Assembly: GCA_022885665.1 (NCBI GenBank)
Contig: JAGQDJ010000202.1
Span: 124,001 to 188,000, forward strand
From: Triops longicaudatus
Taxonomy: Eukaryota; Arthropoda; Branchiopoda; Notostraca; Triopsidae
Direction of reading: 5' to 3'
Length of the DNA stretch: 64,000 nucleotides
The position numbers and the translations under genes are program-made. The notes under the pieces were generated by a model that had not been told where the DNA came from, made no database searches, and was given only the letters and a program-made list of their open reading frames with translations. Within the stretch, counting starts at the first letter, position 1. The number at the start of each line of letters is the position of its first letter. Positions 12,586 through 24,324 of this stretch are shown here, piece by piece.

Positions 12586-15163
12586 GTCAAAACGCAGTTA
12601 AACAACTTGGTGGCTCATCCCGTAGTTACGCATAATTTTTCAAGAGATGTTTGGAGTCCGTCATTTCCATTAAGATACGCGTCGGACTCGTTTCACTCCT
12701 CGAGCTATAGTTGCGGTCGTTTAACATGGTTATAAAATGCGCCAGACCACATAAGTTTGTAGGCCTTAGGGAATGAAGGAACGTACGTGTGCCTTTCACC
12801 CTTCTTGGGCTGCGATGCTCTTCAACAATGATTGAATGAACTACTGAACTAGTTGTTTTCCTTTTTTGTCCGATGATTTCTTTTTACTCCCTCCACCCTT
12901 GGTATGGACGGAGCCTCCTAATAAGTACTCTTTTCCAGCGTATTCGCTCATAGTAGACTGGAGGAGTGTGGTGTTTTTGGAGCTTACCAGCGACGACTCG
13001 CCGATGCTATCGCGTTCAAGTTAATGGCAGAACCGAGACAGTCAAGTACTTTATACTACACCAACCACTATATTCTAATCTCGATTCTTTCCGTTTGCCG
13101 CCACGGAGTCCCCGCGCCATCGGATTGCCAGGCACCAAAAGGTAAAAACCATCAAGATTAAATCCCCCTGCCAACTGTTCTTTGTTTCCCTGGCACATAG
13201 ACTTCCTCGACAAAGCGAAATTCTCAGCTATAGGCTACACATCTTTTGGAACTTGCCGCTTTTTGCATAATCTACAGTCATTCCTTCCTCTCAGATGACG
13301 TTTCATTCTTCAAGAGACGCAGGAGTCTTTACCCGGCTCAAAAACGGCGGGGAACATTCGAGGGCCTTTTCCTCTCTCTCCAAAAGGTATAGTTCTCTTC
13401 CACCCAGAATTCTCTCCGAAGTCCAGGGCTATCGTTTTCTTTCGCAGTTTTTGGGGGTCCCTTCCATGTTTGGGAAACGATAACCCACCCACCACGGGCG
13501 GTCACCCTTGAAAGAATTTATGCAAACAACATAAAAGTCACGGATCGACGACGGATTGCCGCACTTGAACGCTCGTGAGTCCTTCCTCTTGCTGTCCAAA
13601 ATCCCATTCTGTATCCTATCTCCGACATATCAAACATGAATACAAGCCACTCGAAAGATACATCGGGCCGAAAAGACCAAAAACCCTGAGGTGCACCTCA
13701 AAAGGATTCCAAACTAGTGGCGCCGAGTGCGATCTTCTACCTTGTTAACCCTTGTCACGTCCAATTACGGTGGACAGCACTGGGACCTCAAAGGTCACCG
13801 GCTGGGGTGAGGCAGTCTTGTTCAAAACGCTGAACGTCGAGAAGAAAAGAAAACCTTATGTGTTCTGCACCAAACGCTAACGCCTTCGCAAAAGAGGGGA
13901 AGAAAAAAAAGCTAAACGAAAACGTCCCAGAGACAAAAGCTCCTTTACGTTCTCTCCCAAGCTCTTCAGGAGGGCTATAGCAGCACGTACCCGCTCAAAG
14001 GGACACCGCTTGAAGGGGCTTCACGGGAAGTCCGGAAGCTGTGTCCTTTTTTTCCCTCTTCAGTAGTGAGGACAATTGTACTCGTTACGCTAATCGTTCT
14101 GTAAGGAATTTACGCACCGGCTCCCTTCATTCTGTAAAAGCAAGCCGACACGACGAAAAGCAGAAGTCACGGTTTCCTCAATTCATCGACCGCTTTTCAC
14201 GAACCTTACTAAATGACGACCAGTATGTAACAATGAACTGAACTACACAGAATGTCCTATCGTAGCAGTTGAGTACAATTTCCAAGTGAGTGCTGGCATT
14301 GCTATCTATAGTTCCTAGGACTTCCGATGTGTGAATCCAAACACCTCGTGTCCTAATCCTTTTTAAAATTGTTTATTTCCTTATGTTGCTTTAGCTATAG
14401 CTGCTTGAGTTTTGTCGACGTCACGGATTTCACACTATTTTCGAACAAGGCGAGCAAACTTAATCAAAACTATCCCTCCGACTTCCTCGTCGGCATTGGA
14501 GGCGGAACAGGATATCATTCATTACAATTGTACCTACGTATAGAACTCATAACTCACAACAGCAAAACATAAATGAGATAACGTATCTTTTTTCCCATGG
14601 TAGTCTTTGCAGATTATCTCAACTGCAATCTCAATCGCCTCCGTACCCTTAACAAATGGTTCCCCTCTTTTGCGGAGCCTTTTATTCATTCCACAAAATT
14701 TGACTCGAGTAAAAAACACTTAATGATTACGTACTTTCTCACACGGTCTCGAAATTATATTGTTATCTTAGAAAATGCTGACACTTTTGGAGGCATTCAG
14801 TCAAAAGCATATGAATGTATTAAGCAGAGCTAACAAATCCAACTGTGAACAAAGAGAATAAGTGTGACTGGGCTTAAATTTCAAACTGAAATAGAGACTT
14901 CTTGTGTGTCTTCACTATAGCACTTCATTATGAACAAAGGTAGAAACAATCCCTCTTAGGCTGTACATCAGTAAATCCCATTTCTTAGGTTCCCTTTTTT
15001 GTCTTCTCGTTCTAGCTACAGTAAGTCTGCTTTACATCCTGGGCTTCAAAGAAACATCGTTTTCTCAACAGATAACTTATCCAAACCCAGCCACATGTTC
15101 TTCAAGTTAGAAACGCATGAACCAAACCATCAATCTGTCTATTATTAACTTGCTTTCTTTCCT

Positions 15164-17692
15164 TCAGAAATTGAAACCCTGTGAGGGTGCACCTTGGCTA
15201 GGATTAAACTGATATTGCCCTTGTTGGTCAATAGATGGTGCCACTTTCGCGTCCTCTTCTTCTGTGCCGAAATACATTTCGATTATATCGAACGCCTTCT
15301 GGTAGATTTCCATGTTTTCGTGAGACTGCAAAAATTCGATTTTATCCAAACCTATATACACAGAAAATATATCGCTGTATCCAAATAAAATTTAATTTCT
15401 TAAAGTAGTACTCATACCGTAGCACTCTTCAATAATGACAGCATATGGATTTGTTCCACCATGGGCCTTGGCTTCCTGTTGTCCCAATCGCAGAATATTC
15501 TCCAAACCACTAAGCGCTACTTGGACAATCTTTGGATCCATGACAGTGAGTAAATCACAGAGAGGCGGAATACAACCCTAAAATCGACAATAAACGTCCT
15601 TATTCAGTTCAAAACTTCATACTTTATTATTACAAACTAATTCAGAACTTTATGCACAAAACAAGCTACTTTACCTGTACTCATTTTTATTCTAACGTTT
15701 ATTTCCAGCTTAAAATGGAAAAAGATGATCTTGTTAGTCTTAGTGGCGAATATATAACGTACCAGTGATACCAAAAACCGGATTTGCTCAGGGGAACCAC
15801 CCGAAGTTGCATTCGTGATAGCCCAAGCTGCTTCCTTTTTGGTTTTGAATTCGGCTTTGCCGAGAGTTTCAATCAACGACGGGAAAATGTTGGCATCAAT
15901 GACGGCTTGGATCTGGAGCCGATTTCCTGCAGTAATGTTTGAAATCGTCCAGCAAGCTTCTTTACGAATCGATTCTTTGGGAGAATTCAGCAAATGGAGT
16001 AGGCACGGTAGAACAGAGCAATTTAATACCACTTGAGTTTGCAAGTCGTCGCCAGTGACGATATTGCCTACCGCACGTAAGGCTCCTTGCACAACACTCG
16101 ATTGGCCGTGCCTTTACGTGCGAAAAAAGGTAAAAGTCGGGTCACCCTACTTAAACTTATGAATAAAAGCATATTTTGATAAGCTTACATTAGCAACTCG
16201 ACTAATCGCCGGCAAACACCTGCATCAATTACGGCCTGGATTTTCTCGTTAGGGCCATCGGACAAATAAGATAGTGCCCAGCATGTGTCAGCTAGAACAT
16301 CAGCATCCGAATGGAATAAAAGGCGCGCAAGGACAGGCAAACACGGGCTAACTTTGGCGAAATCTGGAGGCGGGTTCTTGCCGCGGCATAGGTTCGAAAG
16401 CGCCCAGACTGCATTGCGTACCATGGACAATCGCGTACTTTTAGCTAATAAACTAAAAAGAAAACGTGAAATAAAATTTATTTAACTAAATAAGTGATAA
16501 TAAAGAGAAAATAAACGTGATATACTGCAAATAAAAAATTACTAAGCAAATTCAGTAAGTTTAATTCGATAAGTCCAGATAAGTAATACAGTTAAGTATG
16601 AGGTGAAAGTGAATGACGTAAATAAACATACAAAGAGAGCAACGTAGCGAAACAAAATAATATGGGTTAATAAACAAGTCAATAAAATGATAAGACTAGT
16701 AAAACAGCTACAAAAAGACGGTCTCATTTGAACAAAGCAAAAATTGTTTACCTAAAATTGCTTAGTTATGACATTGCACGGTAAAAGGTAGATAATGGTA
16801 TACGAACGTGCCAGAATCACGTACTTCAACAAGGGTGGTAGGATTCCGGCGTTGAGTTCATAATCTCGGCACTCCGGCGAGTCTCCTGCTATGTTTCCTA
16901 AAGCCCAGACAGCTTGTTCTTGCACGTCTTCGTACTCGGAGGAAAGTAGCTCAATAAAAATGGGAACAGCTCCAGCTTCCAGCACATAACGCGTTTGGAC
17001 TGACGTGCCCGATGCAATGTTCGTCAAGACCCAAGCTGCTTCGAACTAAAATCACCAATATTCGCAGCAGGATGAAATGTTGGAAACATTTAAAAGAAAA
17101 TAAACAATTATATACCTGAAGCGTATAATTGGCACTGTTCCTCAAAAACTCTACGAATTTGGGTACAATTCCGGTTTGAATCACTTCATCAATAGGCGGG
17201 TTGGGCTCGCGTGACAAAAGTTTCCTAAATTTCTGCGTTGCTATTAGCTGATCTTCCGTGTTGGTGCTTAGGAGTGCGTTGATCATTTCTTGAGTAATGG
17301 TACCCTGCGCGCCAGTGGTTGTTACATCTTCCTGTACCCGAAAGTTCCAGAACACGACATTATTTTCGTGGGGATAAATATATTGAAATGCTCAAATTAC
17401 GAATTGATTTTAAAAATTAAAAGTAACAGAAATTGCAGCATTGCAGCTAACAGAAATGGGAATGAAAAGAAAAAGAAATATTAAGAGGAGGAATTTTTAT
17501 TACAGTTATTGTGCAGGCTAAATCTTCATCTGTTAAATCCGGAGCGTTGACATTCCTGCGTTTGAAGAGCTGCTGTTCTCGTTTTTGCTTCCTTAATTGC
17601 ACTCCCTCTTCTTCTCGACGTCGTCGCAATTCTTGTGAATCTAAGCCCGCATTCTTATAACGATATTTGTGGCCCGGAGCTTGGTTAGACAT
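15164..17692 (-). CDS. KPNA: Importin subunit alpha, alpha1 (KPNA1/5/6) type
   Basis: Importin alpha is the adaptor that binds classical nuclear localisation signals and carries cargo with importin beta. Seven in-phase exons: 17504-17692, 17116-17331, 16825-17045, 16189-16452, 15763-16111, 15418-15577 and 15164-15351, giving 528 residues, the usual size. Residues about 8-48 form the arginine-rich importin-beta-binding domain (ELRRRREEEG, RKQKREQQLFKRRN). Armadillo repeats follow, with the W-x3-N ladder that grips signals: AAWVLTNIASG, AVWALGNIAGDS, AVWALSNLCRGKNPPP, CWALSYLSDG, AVGNIVTGDD, ACWTISNITAGN and AAWAITNATSGG. The tail GLDKIEFLQSHEN is typical of the KPNA1/5/6 branch, which sets it apart from KPNA2- and KPNA3/4-type proteins. 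It is transcribed away from MIX23. Confidence 0.98.
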
Positions 17693-18235
17693 CTGTCAAA
17701 TGAAAAAAGTAGGATTTATAGGATTTCGAACAATCGTTGCCCATTCATGACACGTTAATTATAAAAATTTGCTTTATATGAGCCTTAAAAGACCGTCATC
17801 TATAACCTTTTGTTTCAAAGATTGCGTCACTAATTTCGCGAGCTCCCGTGGGAAACAGGGCTAAAGTTAATGAGATTGTAATTTCTTTCGAACACTGGGG
17901 AAAACCAATGCGTGCAAAGCGAATACCGGCACAACTGTACCAATTTTGCAGTTAGTTTTCCCTTAAGCTAACATGGGGCTACTATACGAATTTCTTTACC
18001 TTATCAAGGTAACGTGACGAGATATTTCGAGAAGAATCACGGCAATTCGGAAAGAAAAAAACTAGCGAAAAAATCACAACAGAGAAACGCCACACCACAT
18101 TGACGGACTGTTATTCGTTATACCGGATCAGAGATGGCGTCCGAGTATCGAATTCAGCGACATTTGTGAAAAATCACTCATTATCGGCGGACGGAAAGAA
18201 AGTGTTACGTTCAGTACACGTGCGTTTGAATTGCC
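17693..18235. promoter_or_regulatory. Probable shared (bidirectional) promoter region
   Basis: The 543 bp between the start codons of divergently transcribed importin alpha and MIX23 must hold both 5' UTRs and both promoters. No TATA box or named operator is evident; the call rests on gene geometry. Confidence 0.45.
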
Positions 18236-18863
18236 ATGGCTTCTCCCTTCAGTGAAACAATATGCCAAGATTTCCTAGCTTTTGAAGTAACATTGCAACG
18301 CAGATAAAGGAATTTGTAACACATTTAATAATTCATTTTGGTTTCAGGATTCACTGAAGCAAATGAGGGCCATGGATGATAAAATTATCTACGCCTTAAA
18401 CACTGCATTACCTACAGACTCGTTCAAGTCGAAAGTAGATCCTGTGCAAGGATGCCGACAGCTGTATGAAAATGTGAATTGTCTCATTTACTGAGTAACT
18501 AAGCTATAATTTTTAGAACTAATTTCCGATCTATTTCTTTATAACAGTTGGTAGCGAACTCCAGTGACCGAGAGTCAAGGGTACAGAAATGCATTACATT
18601 AACAGCGGATAAAGTTAGGAAGCTAAAACAGGAAAGAGACTCTGGTTCAGCCGACCAACATATACTCAAGCAATTACGTCAAGAACAGAACAAAGTATTA
18701 CAAATAAGTTCCTGAACATGAAAGTTATATATATCACGCATTCGTTTTGTAGTTGAGATTATTTCAAACGGAGTTGGGCGTGGAAGAAATTCTCCGAGAT
18801 CGGAGCATGAAAGTGTATTACGAGAAATGCCGTGCATTTTACAAGCCTTCACTTTCTTCCTAG
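18236..18863 (+). CDS. MIX23: Protein MIX23 (CCDC58)
   Basis: MIX23/CCDC58 is a small conserved mitochondrial protein linked to protein import stress. Four exons join in phase: 18236-18286, 18348-18473, 18548-18694 and 18753-18863. They give 144 residues, the same length as the human protein. Family landmarks are CQDFLAFE, MRAMDDKIIYALNT, CRQLYE, SSDRESRVQKCI, LKQLRQEQNK, ELGVEEILRDRS and the C-terminal YYEKCRAFYKP. Predicted structure is mainly helical and coiled coil. The start is fixed by the conserved first exon (MASPFSETICQDF). It diverges from importin alpha and converges on FAM162 copy 1, with 198 bp between stop codons. No single open frame covers it because its exons are short. Confidence 0.95.
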
Positions 18864-18945
18864 CCGACATGGGGAGACTCTTGTTATTTAACAATTACCA
18901 AACGTGGTAGAGCGGTGCCTCAAGTGTGAATGAAATAGTGTTTGA

Positions 18946-18963
18946 AATAAAAGACGATTTATT
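18946..18963. terminator. Facing poly(A) signals of MIX23 and FAM162 copy 1
   Basis: AATAAA at 18946-18951 on the plus strand serves MIX23. AATAAA at 18958-18963 on the minus strand could serve FAM162 copy 1; a second minus-strand AATAAA lies near 18990. Because the hexamers are within 20 bp, the two 3' UTRs probably overlap. Confidence 0.55.
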
Positions 18964-19061
18964 AGCATGGCCTCATTAAAAACACTGCTTTATTTCTGTC
19001 TAAATATATACATTAAGGACAGGGTAATATTCCAATCACAGGAATAGATATACATTTATGT

Positions 19062-19549
19062 CTACTTATCCGTCTTGGCAGCGTTTTCTTCATTGTACTT
19101 GCGATGCCATTCCAAGTTGGATTTAATAGTGGACTCACCCCGTTCTGCAGCACGTTTACCACTCTGAACCATTATAATGCATCCTACGAAAGTCATCGCA
19201 ATGATGGCCAAGTTGGTACGAATACGTGTCACGTTACGTGCTCGTTCCATCATATCTCTCCTGTAAGGGTTTAAGGAGACTCAGGATTAAGGCAAAGTCT
19301 TTCATTGATTTTTATTATATGATATTACGAAACGTAAGCAGGAACATCATTTATGGTCTTGAACTTCTTGGTCCATACCAGCAAATACTTCTCAAAGCGG
19401 TTTACGCGATGTGTGTTCAAGGGTGCCTGGCTTTCGGGAACAGGCGGGGGTTGTGCAATAGGACGCTCGGCAGGACTAGAACTTGACATCCTGACAACCA
19501 TTCCCAGACTCTTCGGGATGAGTGACAAAACTACCATATCTAACATCAC
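19062..19549 (-). CDS. FAM162: FAM162 family mitochondrial membrane protein, copy 1
   Basis: The family includes human FAM162A (HGTD-P), a hypoxia-linked mitochondrial membrane protein. Two exons, 19329-19549 and 19062-19260, join in phase 2 inside a serine codon, giving up to 139 residues. Conserved segments are VNRFEKYLLVWTKKFKTINDVP, RDMMERARN, one transmembrane helix (LAIIAMTFVGCIIMV) and then SGKRAAERGES, ending in an E/K-rich tail. The first ATG adds about 20 weakly conserved residues; an internal Met before SSSSPAERP is also possible. Intron position and phase are identical to copy 2 at 24325-24837, so the two are paralogues. Unlike copy 2, it lacks an obvious arginine-rich mitochondrial presequence. 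Confidence 0.9.
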
Positions 19550-20625
19550 GTATTTTACGTTGTTAAACTTCTATTTACGCGTTATTTTGTTTATTACCTG
19601 GCAGTGAAGTGTCTATGAGTGTCCTAACCTTGCCCGACGTTGACCGTACGTGATCCTCACAAAATAGCCTGTTGCCCCTGGAAGCAAGCTACTGGCATGA
19701 CAAACCGCAGAGAGGGCAGCCCACAAAGGATTTCAATGACGCAGAAAGGGCGAAGTCGTGGTTTACGCGAGGGATGCGTTCATGCAAAGGGACTAGAAAC
19801 GCAACTTCGCTGGAAAGGGACCTTCGATTATTCCTTGACATGAAACGTAAAACATGGACAAGAAAGCTAAAACTACAAATCTGTTGTATTCGTGCATTAA
19901 TAACGTAATAAATCTACAACGTAAGTTCTGCAATATAATTGCGACAATATTTGAACGCTTTCAAAATTTGGTATAAATACATTTTATTTTCAATTGTTGA
20001 ATTTCAAATTATTAAAAGCACTGACAGCTTTGGAAAAAAATCAAAGCGCATACTAAATTAGAATCCGATAAGTAAAAGTGAACAGTAAAGGAAAGTACAG
20101 GTAAACAAGAATTAAAAATAGAAATTTCTTTGGGGTGTTCTTGCCTCTCGAAATGTGTCTTTTAAGGGCAGTCATAAGAGAAAATACTATAATCGAATAA
20201 AATTCTTCGCAGCTACCACCCTTGCGAATTGGAACTCCGCACAAAATCAGTCTCCTAAAAACTATACACGGCACATGGAAACAGGCCTATTATAACATTT
20301 CACGTTAATTTCATCATAAGCTTCAAATAGTCTACTTTTCTTTCTAAAAAGGTACAAAATTCAGTTTATTTCGTACTGGATTCATTGAAACCGGGTTCGC
20401 TATGCGTGTTCGGCCTCTTGGGCAAAAAGCCACCGTTAGAAGAAATGTATCGCACAACTTGCGCGGAATTTTTGACTGTGTTGTTTACATTCTTTAAAGG
20501 ACAATGCCACTTTTACGCAAATTGCATTTTATGAAATTTCAAGAAAGCAGTAACACATAATTTTCTGTTCACACATCGTAATTGTGATATTCAACAAGCA
20601 ATATTTGTAGTAACTAAAAATCAAA
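19550..20625. other. Intergenic between divergent FAM162 copy 1 and METTL4
   Basis: About 1.1 kb, AT-rich, between two divergent starts, so it should contain both promoters. Short open frames (19640-19908 +, 20053-20274 -) show no recognisable similarity. Confidence 0.45.
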
Positions 20626-22310
20626 ATGGAAGTTGCCGCGTTTGATGACGGTTATTTCCTCTCGCATTCAGAAGCAGTAAGAGCTTTTTACTCCGAAGTA
20701 GACACGGAAACTGGAACGAAGTCTTACCGATATAAATCCGTCGTGTTTGACATTCGTACTCCATATCGTACTGATCTGCAAGCATTAAATGTAGCTCAGG
20801 GTCGTGTAAGCAAAAAAGAAAAGAAGGCCGCCCAATCCAATAAAAGAACAGCTGAGGTCAGTACATTCACACCCGAAACCATTGTTTCCTTTATAACAAC
20901 AGCTGATTAATATCTCTGTTTATAGGTTCTGCACCCTTGCTATCAAGCCAGCCTGAACTTGAAGAACAAAGTCACGGACTCCGGATTATTCTCCGAACCT
21001 CCTACATTAATGGACATAGAATCGAACAACAAAACTGCAAGAACCTTCGTCTCTGAGTTTTTAGAAAAGGAGTATGACTCAACCAATACGTTCAATGGTG
21101 AAAACCCATTACCAACTTCGAAAATAATACAAATGGGTGGAGGGAAATTTGTTATCCCTCCCGGGAGCTCATATTATCAGGCAGACATTTCGAAGCTTTC
21201 GGACTTGAATAGAAGATTTGACATAATAGTTATAGACCCACCATGGCAAAACCGTTTCGTAAAGCGAAAAATTGTCCCGGGAGATAAAAGAAAAGGGTGA
21301 TTAGCTTATTTTCACTCTTCCTTTTTGTATTATTCTTAGCAAACTATATAATTTATTTCCCATTTGCATCTTTTGGTACATTTCTGTTGTACACACCGTG
21401 GACCTTTTTCGGCCCCAAAAGATTTTTGACTGAGACCTTTGCACTAACTAGCTTTAATTACAACAAGACTTCTGCAAATAAAAGGTTTTGTAAAATAGAA
21501 GGGTCAGATTGCGACATAGTTTAACATATCAATGTTTTATTTGTTTGCTTTGGCTCTCGGCTCCTCCAACGTGGAAAGCTCACATACTTTCACCAAACCT
21601 GGCTTAATCTAATTGAAGTTAGCTTGAGTCTAACTCAACCTAAACTGACCCTGTCTAAACCTAACTGGCCCCGGGGTGTATCACAGAAAAGATCCAAACT
21701 TGTAATAGCTTTTACTCAAGTTCAAGATCAAAAGTATGTAAAATGCAATCGTTGTCACAATAGGTACGATATGATGGAAAACACGGTATTAACGGATATG
21801 TGCGTACATCGATTAATTGGAGCTGAATCCTTGGTAGCTGTTTGGTGCACGAACTCGTCTACACATTTACGATTTTTGAAAGAGGAGCTCTTACCTTCCT
21901 GGGGACTCCGTTACGTTTCTACTTGGTATTGGGTAAAAGTTACCCAATCGGGAGAGTTTGTGACTCCCTTTAAAAGTGACAACAGTAAACAGCCCTACGA
22001 ACATTTAATCTTCGGTCGGTGTACCACATTTGATAAGTCGTTGCCTAATCCAAAAGATGGCAAAGTTATCTTGTCGGTCCCGAGTGCCATCCATTCCTTT
22101 AAACCTCCTCTAAAAGGTAACAGAACGTTAGCTGGATTTCCTTTTAGAGAATTAATTACTATCTCCGTTTCAGATATTTTAAAAGAATATGTAAAAAATG
22201 CGAACTGCGGGCTTGAAATCTTTGCCAGGTCTTTGATGCCTCATTGGGTCTCATGGGGCAATCAAGTATTACTTCTTCAGAATAAAGATTTATTTATAGA
22301 AAATACGTGA
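20626..22310 (+). CDS. METTL4: METTL4, MT-A70 family N6-adenosine/adenine methyltransferase
   Basis: METTL4 methylates the N6 position of adenine; reported substrates include U2 snRNA 2'-O-methyladenosine and possibly DNA. Exons 20626-20856, 20926-21296, 21764-22116 and 22174-22310 give 363 residues. The catalytic DPPW motif sits in FDIIVIDPPWQN (exon 2). Further MT-A70 blocks are HLRFLKEELLPSWGLRYVSTWYWVKVTQSGEFV, PYEHLIFGR, VILSVPSAIHSFKPPLK and CGLEIFARSLMPHWVSWGNQVL. Human METTL4 is longer (472) because of its N-terminal extension. The last intron, 22117-22173, is 57 nt, stop-free and a multiple of three, so retention would add 19 residues without a frameshift; homology supports its removal. 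The exon 2/3 junction is inferred from phase and is the least certain. The stop lies 11 bp from that of TMEM267. Confidence 0.96.
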
Positions 22311-22334
22311 CTGTACAAGTGTTATATTAATAAA
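22289..22334. terminator. Interlocked poly(A) signals of METTL4 and TMEM267
   Basis: A plus-strand AATAAA at 22329-22334 lies inside the TMEM267 coding sequence. A minus-strand AATAAA at 22289-22294 lies inside the last METTL4 exon. With stop codons 11 bp apart, each transcript must run into the other gene before cleavage. Confidence 0.55.
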
Positions 22335-22979
22335 ATAGTATTTTTGCTTGAAATTTTAAAAGCAGTTCTGGGAAATTTTAAAATAAATGGTAGTACAATT
22401 GTCAAAACAATGTAAACGCTGTACGAATAGGGAGGGATGCTTTCGAACGGATATAGCCATAGTCCTCGCCTATAGCCGTCTCGGAGATGGTGTGTTGCAC
22501 TTGCGGTTAACAAAAGCCAGCTTAGGTCGTACCATACAGGAGACTGGGAAACTTTCGCGATAATGTAAAGGACGGAGAAGAAAACCAGGAATATAGTAGT
22601 GCAGTGAAGGAACGGTCGTCGGGTCAGATTTGTGGCGTCCTAGAAAGGAAAGGAAGTGCTCGATAGGGATTATATATATTTTTTCATGTAGTCATGGTAT
22701 TACATTAAGATGGAGGGATTTTGCTGCTATAAAATGGTCAATATCTATGACGGAAGCGATCACTCCGCACACAGTGGCCTGTAACAAACATTTCTTGTCT
22801 ATGCAATGTGCTGAGTCACAAATTAGGAGCCAGGAGAAGAAGGCGATCAGAAAGTGAGTCCCGTTATCAATAAATGCTTTCAGAAAGAGATGCCCACGAA
22901 TTTGCCGTTGGACAGCATAATCCCCTAACAACGCAATACAACCTAGGAAAAAGGTAAAGAGACATGTCCATATGGACAT
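22322..22979 (-). CDS. TMEM267: TMEM267-like multi-pass membrane protein
   Basis: Two exons, 22704-22979 and 22322-22639, join in phase 0 to give 197 residues. They match the human TMEM267 (C5orf28) layout: a membrane segment near the start (CLFTFFLGCIALLGDYAV), FLKAFIDNGTHFLIAFFSW, VIASVIDIDHFIAAKSL, LTRRPFLHCTT followed by another hydrophobic stretch (IFLVFFSVLYII), and the hallmark ATHHLRDGYRRGLWLYPF, then a final hydrophobic segment. The conserved D-x-D-H-F and HH-L-R-D-G motifs recall membrane metal-dependent hydrolases, but the family's function is not established. It converges tail to tail with METTL4. Confidence 0.93.
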
Positions 22980-24324
22980 AGCTTTGTTTACGTTCTAGCA
23001 AGACGTAATGTTTACATCATTTGCTTAAAATAATTTGTCCCGAGGGCGTGGTTATACTCGCGCACGAAGGCGCGTGTCAGATTTCTCGCCTCAAATTTCG
23101 TCCTCGTTGAACTGCGTATTTTTGCGCTCCGGTTGTTTTCGATGCACAAAAGTTATACACCATGTACGCTTTGTTTTGGTCGCTAAGAAAAAAAATGACC
23201 TTTTGACACAACAGTTTTGTTATGCGTTGTCTCTGGGGTATTTGTCAGAGTAGTTTTTTATAACGTTGGTAGCCGCTTCCATCGCGAAATCGGAATTGTC
23301 GAGAAGGGCGAAAATATTTGGAGGCTAATGAAAAAAGTCTATACACATTTTTAATTCGTTAAATCCCTTTTTTCTGTCGTAAAGTTATTTTGACAGTTTT
23401 ATACCAATAAGTTACATGATGTAGAAAAATTTCGACTCTTGAATCCAGGGTCGTTTCCCGGGTTTTCGGCTCGTTGGGTTTTCTGGGAGGTTGTATGCTT
23501 TTATGTGTGTGTGTGTGTGGGGGGGGGGGGGTCTGGGTGTTCTCCTATCTTTGTCATTATAGAAGGTAAAATTATGGGTATTATGGGGTGAATTCCAACT
23601 TAAAACCCTTGTGTGAAGCCTTGATTGGAGCGTTGAATGGGATTTTGAATACGTCTGTGAAATGATGATGAGCAAAATTACACGTTAGCGTACTTAAAGA
23701 CTTCCTCTAACATTGTCAACGAAGAAAGGAGCATACTTCGGAAAGGGAGTACATTTCAGACATTGTTACCGAAATTAATACGCAAATTGCTGATATTGTT
23801 AGCTGTTTGCTTGTGCGTGTTTGCAAAGGAATGCAAACCAAATATAAAACCGCAAGTTACTGTGTAGTATTATTACCGGTCGATAGGGTCATCGACTCGC
23901 GCCCAGTGGACGGAGTTCTTTGTCAATGTAGCTATTCGGGGAAAACAAAGCATTCGTAGAGAAAAACGATAAAAGCGTGACCGAAATTGAATACTGCTGT
24001 TTTTAAGCTTGTAAACTAAAACATGTTTGAACTTTTTCGAGTTTCGAGGTTGAAATAGCAGTTGAAAGCGCGAAGCGAAGAGATAATGGTAACAACACGA
24101 AAAAAAGTATGTTAAATTTGTACACCTTTTATTTTCATCAAAGCATTGCAAATACTTTCAACCCTCTAAATGATTAAGATCACAATTATGTAGATAAGGC
24201 TGTCAATATACACACAAGCATGAATGGATACAAAAGTGTCTTCGGACTAGCGAAGATCTTCCGATTTAAAAATGCATAACATACGTCTTCGGTAAAAAAT
24301 TACATCAAATGTAGATGAGATATA
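22980..24324. other. Intergenic between TMEM267 start and FAM162 copy 2 stop
   Basis: About 1.3 kb holding the TMEM267 promoter and FAM162 copy 2 3' UTR. Apart from the (TG)n-G13 tract at 23504-23531 and short unrecognised open frames, I see nothing. Confidence 0.45.
23504..23531. repeat. (TG)n microsatellite running into G13
   Basis: About eight TG units followed directly by 13 G. Confidence 0.85.

Larger units (their letters stand above)
8856..15163. other. Gene-poor interval upstream of NOTUM
   Basis: About 6.3 kb with no gene I can support. It should contain the NOTUM promoter at its left end and the importin alpha 3' UTR at its right end. It carries homopolymer tracts, a 45 bp tandem duplication and one ambiguous base. 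Open frames here are short, overlap on both strands and match nothing familiar. The one at 14597-14833 (+) has the most protein-like composition but no identifiable domain. Confidence 0.5.

Noticed and set aside
21624..21763. N-terminal part of a 228-codon frame in METTL4
   Set aside because: It precedes the acceptor at 21763 and contains repeat-like Leu/Pro/Thr sequence without homology, so it is intron.
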